Source: an uncultured Acetatifactor sp.
GTDB taxonomy: Bacteria > Bacillota > Clostridia > Lachnospirales > Lachnospiraceae
Reading direction: 5' to 3'
Length of the DNA stretch: 56,261 bases
Assembly (NCBI GenBank): GCA_944383825.1
Contig: CALWRA010000018.1
Span: 1 to 56,261, forward strand
Below the pieces are notes generated by a model. The model did no database searches and had not been told where the DNA came from. It was given only the letters and a program-made list of their open reading frames with translations. This document shows positions 9,401 to 17,203 of this stretch, piece by piece; position 1 is the stretch's first letter, and each line of letters begins with the position of its first letter. The translations under genes were made by a program, and so were the position numbers.

Positions 9401-10028
9401 GCATACTGCATATAAAGGAAAAGATGTAGGTGGAGGATGTTTACATGACGGAGGATATAAGGTTTTTTATCCATATTATCTTGATAAAGAAGGAAAAACG
9501 GTGTGTATCTCAGAAAATGAGTTAAGGGAAAGTGCACCTAACATGTATGCGTATCTTTCGGAAAGAAAAGAAGTTTTACTCAGCAGAGAGTATTTTAATA
9601 GAAGCAGTAAAAACTGGTTTGAGTTATGGAATCCAAGAAAGATGCAACATTTTTATAATAGGAAATTTGTATTTTCAGAAATTGGATTAGTGAATGACTT
9701 TGTGCTTGTAGATGAATGTTTCTATACGGATAGTGTTTGTGGAGCTGAGTTGAAAACGAATTATAAGAAATATGAAACCTTTATTCATAGATACCTTAAT
9801 TCGAAGCTTGCCACCTACATTTATAAAAAAGTATCAGTACCAAAAGCAAATGGGTATTCTATTTACAAAAATGCTTTTTTGAAAGCTATGCCTATTATTC
9901 TTCCTTATAATGAGCAAAAATTTGAAGAAATGATATTTGAAGAATTTGATACATATATTTATGAGTTAGTAGGCATGACTGAAGCAGAAATAAATATTGT
10001 TGAAACAGCTCAATTTTCACAAGCATAG
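6459..10028 (+). CDS. Large Eco57I/PglX-like N6-adenine DNA methyltransferase
   Basis: A 1189-residue gamma-class DNA methyltransferase. The SAM-binding motif I is DPAVGSGAFPLGML (about residue 555), the catalytic motif IV is NPPY (about 790), and GAFYTPREIVHYM (about 448) is the segment found before motif I in HsdM-like enzymes. The remaining C-terminal 300 residues should be the target-recognition domain. Size and layout match PglX of BREX, DrmMI of DISARM and type IIG enzymes. The N-terminal 150 residues resemble the region that carries a nuclease in type IIG proteins, but no clean PD-ExK triad is visible (IVIMAVQLKN occupies that place). It starts at the first base after the helicase stop and is followed by a terminator. 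The recognition-domain DNA (about 9100-10028) is clearly richer in A+T. Confidence 0.8.
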   Translation: MNAVVKKIEIILKSPYATKNYVDLIQEIFPKVSMVSPDNFRKEFTNFSSYIEGSIHVGNFKTSDKKNIVIMAVQLKNAGYVENSRSTQRSYAKKLIDNANADAALIAFYTEGEPKWRLSFVRLDYEIKIENGHLKTTENLTPAKRYSYLVGENEPCHTAISRFERFIIDSMADPEHPTLDDLENAFSVEKVTDEFFKLYCEKFHQLREKLEENEDFRIEAQQHNFTSAQFAKKLMGQIVFLYFLQKKGWLGVGAWPNTLTEKEYKNAYYARGAKSRELIPIVYRPVGDGTYRISSAGLNTISDEDEAVLAMCVKGKPWGSGPHNFMRKLFEIAEKKNQNFFDDLLEPLFYDALNVNRGEQGYCPALHCRIPFLSGGLFEPIDGYDWEHNNFNIPNEMFSNAATKGREADGILDIFDRYNFTMSEDEPMEREVAIDPEMLGKVFENLLEVNDRKSKGAFYTPREIVHYMCQESLINYLTNTLHIEEDDIRDFILYGDLMREQDTEKTIRVYDQPGKSHMEFDFNRDLLISGKILSFKEQVNRLKGLDDALKNVRVADPAVGSGAFPLGMLNEIVRARQNVSAYMAITMNAYDTRLMYQMERSPHNLKYETIKNCIFAADIDPSAVDIAQLRLWLSLVIDDEINPDAQSWADGHKNPLPLPNLESNILCGNSLIDEFEGVKLINESKLLGSENEGGQQNLFQSSFDKFVQQLIEAQDELFCCDDTLKKQQIKEKIADLRDTVIRTQIQNTLDKDGMERYEQSTKLASKPYILWQLDFAKVFREKGGFDIVIGNPPYIGFHNVPNKEYNKKHYFTADGKYDFYVLFIERALQLASKRGFISYICPSYFYKRNYGKKTRDLLLKNTAIRYIADFSDYQIFEAALTYTCIFGASKIIEDKNKIRILNKNLNIRNAHEIEQVALTEPTWILEKAETNAILEKVQQASKVTFGDITESISQGIVTGNNDVYLIDNSIILALQLEEKYLHTAYKGKDVGGGCLHDGGYKVFYPYYLDKEGKTVCISENELRESAPNMYAYLSERKEVLLSREYFNRSSKNWFELWNPRKMQHFYNRKFVFSEIGLVNDFVLVDECFYTDSVCGAELKTNYKKYETFIHRYLNSKLATYIYKKVSVPKANGYSIYKNAFLKAMPIILPYNEQKFEEMIFEEFDTYIYELVGMTEAEINIVETAQFSQA

Positions 10029-10048
10029 GAAAATGATTAAGCCAAAGG

Positions 10049-10082
10049 CGATCAACCGTAAAAAGTTGGTCGTTTTGTTTTG
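10049..10082 (+). terminator. Terminator of the helicase-methylase operon
   Basis: The 8-bp stem CGATCAAC/GTTGGTCG (10049-10056 and 10065-10072, one G-T pair) is followed by TTTTGTTTT. Confidence 0.7.
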
Positions 10083-10489
10083 CTCATTTGCACAGATGAA
10101 TTGATATGGCAATTTATAAAATTGAGTATGCAGGTACCGGCATACGAGAACAGGCGGTGATAGTTTACGATTTATGTGGATAGTCATCGCCTGAAATTTT
10201 CTCAGGAGGCTCCAGTGGAGAGTTCTGAAAAAACGAAGAAGCCGGCTGACAACATTTTGCAGCAGTCAGCTTCTTCGGGCAAGAGTACAGAGGGCGCGGC
10301 CCTTTGTTGGGATCAAGGGGCAAAGCCCTTTGGCAGGTTGAGGGCAGCCGCCCCATCGGGTCAAGGGTGAAACGCCTTGCCCAGGGAGAGTTGATGCCTT
10401 GCGTCAATTCGTACTGGGTATTACCTGACGCAGAAATCCGCAGGTTTGACGGCTCCGCCGATTCTGCCCCAGCGGAAAATTAAGTGGAA
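10083..10489. other. Non-coding region before the relaxase, possible oriT
   Basis: This 407-bp stretch has no credible gene. It carries a strong imperfect hairpin: CGAAGAAG (10234-10241) pairs with CTTCTTCG (10270-10277), extended inward by a second short stem. A GC-rich segment with several short inverted repeats follows (about 10295-10460). MobV-type relaxases nick in hairpin-containing DNA just upstream of their own gene, which is the arrangement here, so an origin of transfer is plausible. No nick-site consensus was identified. Confidence 0.35.
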
Positions 10490-11735
10490 ATGGAAGGAAA
10501 AGAATTGAAATTGACACGGCACAACGGACGTTCCGGCAAACATGAAACCTACAATCCACGGCACAATGATCGCCGGTTTGATGTAGAAAACAGCGAACAC
10601 ATTGACGCTGAACGTGTACAGTAAAACGTATACTGGGACTGTTACCGGGGATTTAGCATCCACAAATTCCGGGAAAACCCGGAACAGCCGGATTTCAGCT
10701 TTGAAGAAATTGAACGGATGTACTACTACGAGCATTACGCCGACCATGTGGATGCTTAGAATGCTCGGAATGAAAAAAACACGGCATACCGAGCGCAACC
10801 GCACCGTGGAGGATTTGCTGAAAAGCAATAAGACCTGTCCGGAGGAAAGTATCTATCAGATTGGGATGATAGAGGAATCCGTCCCGCCGGAAACACTGGC
10901 TCTCATTGTCAGTGAATTTTATGAGGAATTTGAAAAACGATTCGGTTCCCATATCCACATTTTGGATTGGGCGCTGCATCTGGACGAGGGTACTCCCCAT
11001 ATCCATGAGCGTCATGTGTTCGACTGCGAAAATCGGTATGGGGAACTTTGTCCCCAGCAAGAAAAGGCGTTGGAGAAGTTGGGATTTGAGTTGCCCGACC
11101 CAGACAAGCCAAAGGGTAAGAATAACAATCGCAAACAGGTCTTTGATGCGGTTTGCCGGACGCTTCTCTTTGACATTAGCCGTAAGCATGGGATTCATCT
11201 GGAACAGGAACCGTCATATGGTGGTCGAGCGTATCTGGAAAAACAGGATTATATCCTGATGAAACAGAAAGAAAAACTTGTCCAGCAAGAATAGAAGCTG
11301 GAAGAATTGACCCTAAAAATTGAGAATGTAGACAGTTTGATTGATGAGGTATCCAGCGTTGCTTATGACAAGGTGGTGGAAGTCGTGACCGATACTGTCC
11401 GGCAGGAAACGCATAAAGAAGATATTTGATTCGTGGAGGAAGCAAAGAAATGGGTGCTTTCACCGGAGCGAAGAGCGCCTCAGAAGGAACGGGAATATGC
11501 TGCCGCCCAGATGGATGGTATCATCGTAAAAATCAAAAACGCTATACAGTCGGCGCTGACGAAAATTCAGAAGAAACTGATGCAGCCGGAAGTTAAACAG
11601 GCAGGCAAGGAACAGATCCAGAAAAAGGCAAAAGAATCCATTATCGCTTTTCTGAACCAGTCCAAACAGGACAGCGCCCAGCGGGAAGAAAACAGGAAAA
11701 AGCAACAACAGAAAAAACAGGATATGGAGTTGTAA
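10490..11735 (+). pseudogene. MobV/Pre-type relaxase, multiply disrupted
   Basis: Joined across lesions, the reading gives a mobilisation relaxase of about 415 residues: an N-terminus with RHNGRSGKHETYNPRHNDR, later HIDAERVQ, then a His-rich catalytic stretch (HIHILDWALHLDEGTPHIH, about 10960-11005), and a coiled, lysine/glutamine-rich tail. Lesions are TAA at 10622, TAG at 10757, a one-base insertion at about 10771-10781, TAG at 11292 and TGA at 11427. In a functional copy the first and third stops would read CAA and CAG, that is C-to-T changes (inference from context). An internal fragment (10602-11294) stays open but lacks the N-terminal part, so transfer by this protein is not expected. 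Confidence 0.7.
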
Positions 11736-11791
11736 GGCATCTGATTTTGGAACGAAATTGGATGTCTTTTGTTATGTCTGGAGGTGGAATT

Positions 11792-12423
11792 TTGAATGTA
11801 TTTGAAGCAGTTAAGCAGAATGTAACCACCAGAAGTGCTGCGGTATTTTATGGCATTCCGGTCAGCCGGAACGGAATGGCACGATGCCCTTTTCATGATG
11901 ATAAGAATCCCAGCATGAAAGTTGACCGGCGTTTCACTGCTTTGGCTGTCAGGCAGACGGGGATGTGATTGACTTTACTTCTCTCCTATTTGACTTGAGC
12001 AGTAAGGAAGCAGCCTTGAAGCTGGCAGAAGATATCTCTGTCGGTTTCGATGCCAGAGGACATGATCCGCCAGGCAGAAAGCCGGTCAGGATGAAAATCA
12101 GTGAAGAACAGCGATACCATCATGCAGAACAGAAATGTTTTCGGGTATTGTGCGACTATCTGCATTTGTTGGAACATTGGAAAATAGAATATGCTCTCAA
12201 ACAGCAGGAAGATACCTGGCATCCACTCTTTGTGGAAGTCTTACAGCAACAATCCTATATAGAATATCTGCTGGATATTCTGTTGACCGGCAGCATCGTG
12301 GAACGGGCGGAGCTGATTGCAGAGCATGGAAAAGAGGTGAGAAAAATTGAACAGCGAATTTCAGAGTTTACCGCCAGACATTCGGCAGGCTGTGATGAAG
12401 ACCGCCGATGCCTTATTGCCTGA
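11792..12423 (+). pseudogene. CHC2 zinc-finger primase-like protein, frameshifted
   Basis: The first part reads from a TTG start (11792, GGAGGTGG upstream): NVFEAVKQNVTTRSAAVFYG, then CPFHDDKNPSMKV, the first half of a DnaG-type CHC2 zinc finger. The second half (FHCFGCQADGDVIDF) is in another frame, so one base is missing near 11930-11932, inside the zinc ribbon itself. The remainder reads cleanly to TGA at 12423 and overlaps the VapE-like gene by 77 bp. Such truncated primases prime replication of integrative elements together with VapE-like helicases. As it stands the zinc finger is destroyed. Confidence 0.7.
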
Positions 12424-13752
12424 GATGAGTGTTGATGAGGTGCGGGAGAGACTTGCAACAACGGAAAAAGGTCAACCTGCTAACACCATTCAAAACTGTC
12501 AGACTGTATTCCGCTATGACCCATTGCTGCGGGATGCTATCCGGCTGAACCTGCTGACTGATCGGGTGGATATTGTCCGTAGTCTGGGATGGCGCAAAAC
12601 CACCAGCGCTTTGACTGATACAGATGTGAAGTATCTTCTTCTCTATTTCGAGCAGAACTACGGATTGACCAGTGAGAAGAAAATGCTGGCGGCATTATCT
12701 ATTGTGGCAAATGACAACTGCTACCATCCGATACAGGATTGCCTGAATGCTCTGGTGTGGGACGGGCAGTCACGCATACGTTTCTGTCTGCATCATTTCC
12801 TGGGTGCGGAGGTCAGTGATTATGTGGAAGAAATGCTGAAACACTTCCTACTGGGAGCCATTCATCGGGTGTTTCATCCCGGTTCCAAGTATGAGGAAAT
12901 GCTTTGTTTGGTGGGCGGTCAGGGAGCTGGAAAATCTACCTTTTCCGTTTGCTTGCCATTCGGGACGAATGGTTTTCCGATAACCTGAAAAAGCTGGATG
13001 ATGATAAGGTGTTTGCTAAACTGCAAGGGCACTGGATTATTGAGATGTCGGAAATGCTGGCAACCAGCAATGCCAAAAGCATTGAGGAGATTCGTTCCTT
13101 TATCAGCCGTCAAAAGGAAACCTACTGGACACCCTATGAGACTCAGCCCAAAGACCGGCTGCGGCAGTGTGTGTTTGGCGGGACTTCCAATACGCTGGAT
13201 TTTCTGCCTCTGGACAGAGCTGGGAACCGCCGGTTCCTGCCTATCATGGTATATCCAGAGGATGCGGATGTTCACATTTTGGAGAATGAAGCGGATTCCA
13301 GAGCCTATCTCTTACAGGTGTGGGCAGAATCCATGAATATTTATCGCAGAGGCAAATATTCCATGAAGTTCAGCAAGTCGATTCAGAGGCAGTTGGTAGA
13401 GGTTCAAAAGAATTTTATGCCGGAGGACACAGAAGCCGGTATGATTGCTGGCTTTTTGGAAAGTTACACCGGAACTATGGTCTGCTCCAAACAGCTTTTC
13501 AAGGAAGCGTTGGGGCACACCTCTGAGGAGCCGAAACGCTGGCAGTTGCACAACATCAACGAGATCATGAACACGGTGGTGACCGGGTGGAAGCCTTTCT
13601 CCAATCCACGGATGTTTGCCGGATATGGTCGTCAGCGTGGCTGGGAACGGGTGTCATCCGGCAACGAAATGCCCTGCAACGAAGATGAATTTGTGGAGCT
13701 GACCGAGGAAGAAGTCCGTCAGCTGGAACTGCCAAAGGAGTGGATCGCCTGA
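12347..13752 (+). pseudogene. VapE-like P-loop ATPase, frameshifted in Walker A
   Basis: A virulence-associated-E family protein (about 468 codons when joined), the putative replicative ATPase of many islands. A TTG start at 12347 follows AAGAGGTGAG. The N-terminal part runs to GGQGAGKSTF, where the frame is lost: the run at 12941-12944 has four T where five are needed to continue as FFRLLAIRDEWFSDNLKK. The C-terminal part (to 13752) contains the VapE-typical segments IIEMSEMLAT, FISRQKETYW and DRAGNRRFLP. The lesion is a one-base slip exactly at the ATP-binding loop, so neither half should be an active ATPase. It forms one broken module with the upstream primase. Confidence 0.75.
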
Positions 13753-14094
13753 TTTATATGGCTTGTTGCGGAGTTGATTACTATTTGGTTGCTGGGTTTG
13801 TTGCCGGGAAAACAGGGATGCAGATACGATAAAAGCCCATAAAATAAGGCGTTTTTAGCAACTGTCTTCCCTTTTATAATGCTATGACAACGAAAGCAAC
13901 AAGATTTTGTAAGAAAATATGAAAAGTAAGAATGGTAAGCCAGACGGTGGGTTACAGGTTTTTCGAGGTTCGTTGCCAGTATCCCTTGTCTGGCTTTCTG
14001 ATTTGCGGAGGTATGAAATATTTAGCAGGGATATTTTGGTAAAAATTCTCATAACTATGGACAAGGGAACAAAGAAGGAGATGGCGATTCCGCT
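13753..14094. other. Non-coding gap with a long hairpin
   Basis: No gene is visible. A TATAAT-like box lies near 13875, with only a poor -35. A perfect 9-bp inverted repeat AAGCCAGAC/GTCTGGCTT (13937-13945 and 13988-13996) closes a 42-nt loop, which could be a structured RNA, a single-strand initiation site or an operator. It has no T-tract and is not a terminator. Confidence 0.4.
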
Positions 14095-14271
14095 ATGAAA
14101 AAAAGAAAACTTAATTATAGATTTCATAATCCGAATACGGCGGAAGTAACCGCCAACTATTTGGTAAAAATGTTGATTGAAGCTAATTCAGAGAAGGTGG
14201 AAAAAGCAGTTGCAAAGGTTATGACTCAGCCATTAATGGAGCAAAAAAGTCATGAAGAGCATCCGGCGTAG
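14095..14271 (+). CDS. 58-residue conserved mobile-element protein
   Basis: A small basic protein reading MKKRKLNYRFHNPNTAEVTA at its start, then YLVKMLIEANSEKVEKAVAK. Proteins with this N-terminus are common next to recombinase genes on Lachnospiraceae elements; their function is unknown. AAGGAG lies about 13 bases before the ATG, a rather long spacing. It sits between the broken VapE-like gene and the RloA promoter and is intact. No membrane segment or catalytic motif is seen; the second half looks helical. Confidence 0.6.
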   Translation: MKKRKLNYRFHNPNTAEVTANYLVKMLIEANSEKVEKAVAKVMTQPLMEQKSHEEHPA

Positions 14272-14352
14272 GAAAACGTTGGGTGCTTTTTATGTCTTTT
14301 TTTACTGAAAATAAAATTATGGGCGCATATTTGAGAAAATATCTCATATACG

Positions 14353-14380
14353 TTTACAAAACTCGCAAAAGTGATATAAT
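14353..14380 (+). promoter_or_regulatory. Promoter of the rloAB-CBASS remnant operon
   Basis: TTTACA (14353-14358) and a consensus TATAAT (14375-14380) are 16 bp apart, giving a transcript start about 25 nt before the rloA start codon. The defence cargo thus has its own strong sigma-A promoter. Confidence 0.75.
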
Positions 14381-14411
14381 AGAAATATAAATATCGGAGG
14401 TGGTAGATATT

Positions 14412-15638
14412 ATGTTATGCCAATTTACAGTGAAAAATTTCAAAAGTATCAGAGATGAAATGACTTTTGATATGCAAGCCGCTGCAATATCAGAACATGA
14501 AGACAGAGTAATCAAAGATAGAGATGGAGAATTATATTTACCAGTATCTGCCATTTATGGACCTAACGGTGGTGGAAAATCAAATGTGTTGGAAGCGCTT
14601 CATATATTGGCAGCAAAAGTATTACGTCCCTTATATGCAACTGATGATAATAACGACCGCCCTTTCCAAATGAGAAAAATTTTGATAGAACCATTTGCTT
14701 TTGGAGAGAAAGAAAAAGAAGCCCCTACGGAATTTGAGCTTTTCTTTCGTACAAAAACGGCAGAATATCGGTATATATTGACAGTAAAGAAAGATATTGT
14801 TCTGTATGAGAGATTAGATCGTGTGAAATTCGATACAGGCAGAAGGTCGGCTCTTTTCGAACGTTCTTCTGAAGGAATCGAGTTAAAGGGAGCATTCGCA
14901 AGGTTGAAAATTAGTGATGAGCTTTCCGAGACATTAACACTACTTTCTTATTTGGGAATTACCCATAAAAAGAATGAAGTGGTAAATGATATACTGAACT
15001 GGTTTGAATATGGAATTGACTTCTTGAATTATGGAAATCCAATTCAGGAACTTGGGATGGCAATTGCAACTTCCGAAGATGTAAAGACTCTCTTTTTGGA
15101 AATGATTCAGGAAATGGATTTGGATATTGCAAACTTCAGGGTTGAAGAAAAAGAGAATGAACGGATTGAGGTTTATACCATGCACATTGTTGATGACTAT
15201 GAATTTGAATTAAATTTATCTGAGGAATCAAGTGGTACAAAGAAATTGTTTGGGTTATTGCCGTTTATTGCAAATAGTCTTGTTTCTGGAACGACATTGG
15301 TTATTGACGAATTGGATGCTAAAATTCATCCGGTACTGCTACGGCACATTATTATGATGTTCAACAATATGAAGATTAATCAACATGGAGCGCAATTAAT
15401 TTTCACATCGCATGATTTGTCTACAATGAACAGTGAGGTATTCCGAAGAGACGAAATCTGGTTTGTTGCGAAAGGCAACCGCCAAAATTCAAAGCTGTAT
15501 TCTCTGGTTGAGTTTAAAAACGAAAAGGGTGCGTCTGTTCGTAAGGATGCCAAATTCGATAAGCAGTATCTGGAAGGTAAGTATGGCGCTGACCCGTACC
15601 TCAGAAAAATCATAGATTGGGGGAAGGTCAATGCCTAA
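14412..15638 (+). CDS. rloA: RloA/AbiLi-like AAA ATPase, abortive-infection system
   Basis: A 408-residue SMC/ABC-like AAA ATPase (AAA_21 type). It opens with MLCQFTVKNFKSIRDEMTF, has Walker A YGPNGGGKSN (50-58), an ABC-like LSEESSGTKKLF signature before Walker B LVIDELDAKIHP (about 300), and the switch FTSHD (about 337). The ATG at 14412 is chosen over a GTG at 14400 because the latter lies within the GGAGG ribosome site. The gene overlaps rloB by eight bases. RloA with RloB forms the AbiL-type phage-exclusion pair; by analogy with PARIS and OLD/Gabija systems the ATPase would sense infection and release or activate the partner nuclease. That mechanism is inferred, not shown here. Confidence 0.75.
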   Translation: MLCQFTVKNFKSIRDEMTFDMQAAAISEHEDRVIKDRDGELYLPVSAIYGPNGGGKSNVLEALHILAAKVLRPLYATDDNNDRPFQMRKILIEPFAFGEKEKEAPTEFELFFRTKTAEYRYILTVKKDIVLYERLDRVKFDTGRRSALFERSSEGIELKGAFARLKISDELSETLTLLSYLGITHKKNEVVNDILNWFEYGIDFLNYGNPIQELGMAIATSEDVKTLFLEMIQEMDLDIANFRVEEKENERIEVYTMHIVDDYEFELNLSEESSGTKKLFGLLPFIANSLVSGTTLVIDELDAKIHPVLLRHIIMMFNNMKINQHGAQLIFTSHDLSTMNSEVFRRDEIWFVAKGNRQNSKLYSLVEFKNEKGASVRKDAKFDKQYLEGKYGADPYLRKIIDWGKVNA

Positions 15639-16335
15639 GAAAGCTGGAATGGAGGCGTGGAAGAAAAAACGCCGACAGGAACATTTGGAAAAGAAAGAAT
15701 TCCGATACTATATCTTCTGTGAAGGTCAGCAGACAGAACCATCATACTTTGAAGGCTTTAAGCGCTATATTGAAGACAATCCGATTTATCGTGATATGGT
15801 GCTGATAGAAATAGAACCATGTCAGGCGGAAACCATGCGTGTGATTGGAATGGCTGAGAAGTATGTAAAGAAAAACAAAATCAAGAAAGGGCAGATTTGG
15901 TGTGTATACGATAAAGACAGCTTCCCGGCAAAAGACTTTAATGGTGTAGTGCAAAGGGCAGAACACTTAAATCAGGAAAATCCGGATGTGCAGTACCATG
16001 CTGCATGGAGCAATGAGTGTATTGAATTCTGGTTTCTCCTGCACTTTGCTTACTACACAGCAAATAATCATCGAGCGGAATATGTCTCATTTTTAAACGA
16101 TAAGTTTAAAGAATTGGGGATTGGAAAATACCAGAAGAATATGAAAGAGATTTTTGAAGTTCTTCTGGAGAAGGGCAATCCGAAGTTGGCAATTCGATAT
16201 GCAAAACGTATCATCAAAGAGGGAGAAGGTAGAATGCCGGCAGATATTGCACCGGGAACGAAGGTGTATGAGTTGGTGGAGGAACTGGTAAAGTATTTGC
16301 CGGAGACTGTTAAATGGAAGTTTCATCATCAATAA
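15631..16335 (+). CDS. rloB: RloB/AbiLii-like effector, probable TOPRIM-type nuclease
   Basis: A 234-residue RloB-family protein. It starts with a basic segment, then YYIFCEGQQTEPSYFEGF (Glu31 in FCEG), VYDKDSF (Asp94 and Asp96) and the family signature SNECIEFWFLLHF (128-139). The E...DxD arrangement is that of a TOPRIM-like metal site, which supports a nuclease role. The start codon lies inside the rloA stop region (8-bp overlap), so the products are made together. It is the probable toxic half of the AbiL/RloAB abortive-infection system. The gene is complete, and the same transcript continues into the CBASS remnant 41 bases downstream. Confidence 0.75.
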   Translation: MPKKAGMEAWKKKRRQEHLEKKEFRYYIFCEGQQTEPSYFEGFKRYIEDNPIYRDMVLIEIEPCQAETMRVIGMAEKYVKKNKIKKGQIWCVYDKDSFPAKDFNGVVQRAEHLNQENPDVQYHAAWSNECIEFWFLLHFAYYTANNHRAEYVSFLNDKFKELGIGKYQKNMKEIFEVLLEKGNPKLAIRYAKRIIKEGEGRMPADIAPGTKVYELVEELVKYLPETVKWKFHHQ

Positions 16336-16376
16336 CCTGAAAACATATGTGAAAATAGCAGGGAGATGAAAAAATC

Positions 16377-16466
16377 ATGTATGCTTGTTCAAAAGAACTG
16401 AATAAATTCTATCGCACAGAAGTTGTTCTTCCAGAGACGGAACAAAACGAACTGCGAGAAAAATGA
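16377..16466 (+). pseudogene. N-terminal fragment of a CBASS nucleotidyltransferase (CD-NTase)
   Basis: A 29-residue frame (MYACSKELNKFYRTEVVLPE, then TEQNELREK) with AGGGAG upstream matches, from memory, the extreme N-terminus of Firmicutes CD-NTases. Those continue with a helix and a GS catalytic motif; here the frame stops at TGA directly after REK. The catalytic core is wholly absent. The stop overlaps the start of the NUDIX gene as ATGA, which suggests that one deletion fused the beginning of the cyclase gene to the inside of its effector gene. The alternative is an unrelated short upstream peptide; the CBASS-type neighbour makes that less likely. Confidence 0.5.
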
Positions 16467-17134
16467 TTAGAATATCATTTGCTTATTTATTTAGAATCAA
16501 AGTTGATGGTAAGTACTTTTTAGCACAGAGTACAAGAACAAAAAAGTATCAGCCAGTAGGTGGGGCATATAAATTTTATAAGGAGGAAGCGGATTATCTC
16601 AGAGATAATATTCCTGTTGAAAATGATGATAGAATTCTGGTGAATGAAATTACAAAGAGAGATTACCGATTATTGGTGAAAAATAGAGATTTAAGAAAAT
16701 TTGTCAAAAGATTTGATAAGACTCACTATCGTGAAAATATATCAGATCTTAGCAGAGAGTTTGTTGAAGAGATATTCAGCGCAGGGATTTTAGATAAAAA
16801 TACATTTGGAACATTAACGTATAAATACTGTGGCAGACATATGACAGATGTTATGTACGGTAATGTTTTTAAACATTATGAATTACTTTTAGCTGATATT
16901 ATTGAAGTTCAATTATCAAACGTGCAAGAACAATTATTTAGAAATCTTATGAAATCAAAGAGTGATAAATATTACTTTGCATCTGCGGATGAAATTAAAG
17001 CATTGGGTGTTAAATATAATTCCAATAATATGGCAGATACTATCGGAAATCATACTTATAAGATTTTGAGTGAAAATGCTGATGAACTGATTATGAAAAA
17101 TAAATATAAGGAAATAATTACTATTGAATTATAA
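16463..17134 (+). CDS. SMODS-associated NUDIX-domain protein (CBASS effector-like)
   Basis: A 223-residue protein resembling the SMODS-associated NUDIX domain (Cap16-type). Diagnostic segments are ISFAYLFRIKVDGKYFLAQ, KYQPVGGAYKFY, REFVEEIFSAGIL, and YCGRHMTD followed by HYELLLADIIEV. The classic catalytic Nudix box is absent, as is usual for this family, which is thought to recognise a nucleotide signal. Cap16-type effectors carry transmembrane helices before the domain; none precede it here, and the start is fused to the cyclase remnant by a 4-bp overlap, so the N-terminus was probably lost. Without cyclase and membrane part the protein is likely an inert relic. A terminator follows 26 bases after the stop. 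Confidence 0.6.
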   Translation: MIRISFAYLFRIKVDGKYFLAQSTRTKKYQPVGGAYKFYKEEADYLRDNIPVENDDRILVNEITKRDYRLLVKNRDLRKFVKRFDKTHYRENISDLSREFVEEIFSAGILDKNTFGTLTYKYCGRHMTDVMYGNVFKHYELLLADIIEVQLSNVQEQLFRNLMKSKSDKYYFASADEIKALGVKYNSNNMADTIGNHTYKILSENADELIMKNKYKEIITIEL

Positions 17135-17160
17135 ATCTAAAAGTATGGAAATACACATGG

Positions 17161-17200
17161 CAAGACATTGTTAAAAGAAATTTGACGATGTCTTGTTTTT
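17161..17200 (+). terminator. Terminator of the rloAB operon
   Basis: CAAGACAT (17161-17168) pairs perfectly with ATGTCTTG (17188-17195) and is followed by TTTTT. Confidence 0.7.
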
Positions 17201-17203
17201 ATG

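Noticed and set aside
10490..11735. Stop-codon reassignment as explanation for in-frame stops
   Set aside because: TAA, TAG and TGA all occur in the same gene together with a frameshift, and nearby cargo and chromosome genes use normal stops.
14400..14402. GTG as start of rloA
   Set aside because: It overlaps the GGAGG ribosome site; ATG at 14412 gives the usual N-terminus of this ATPase family.
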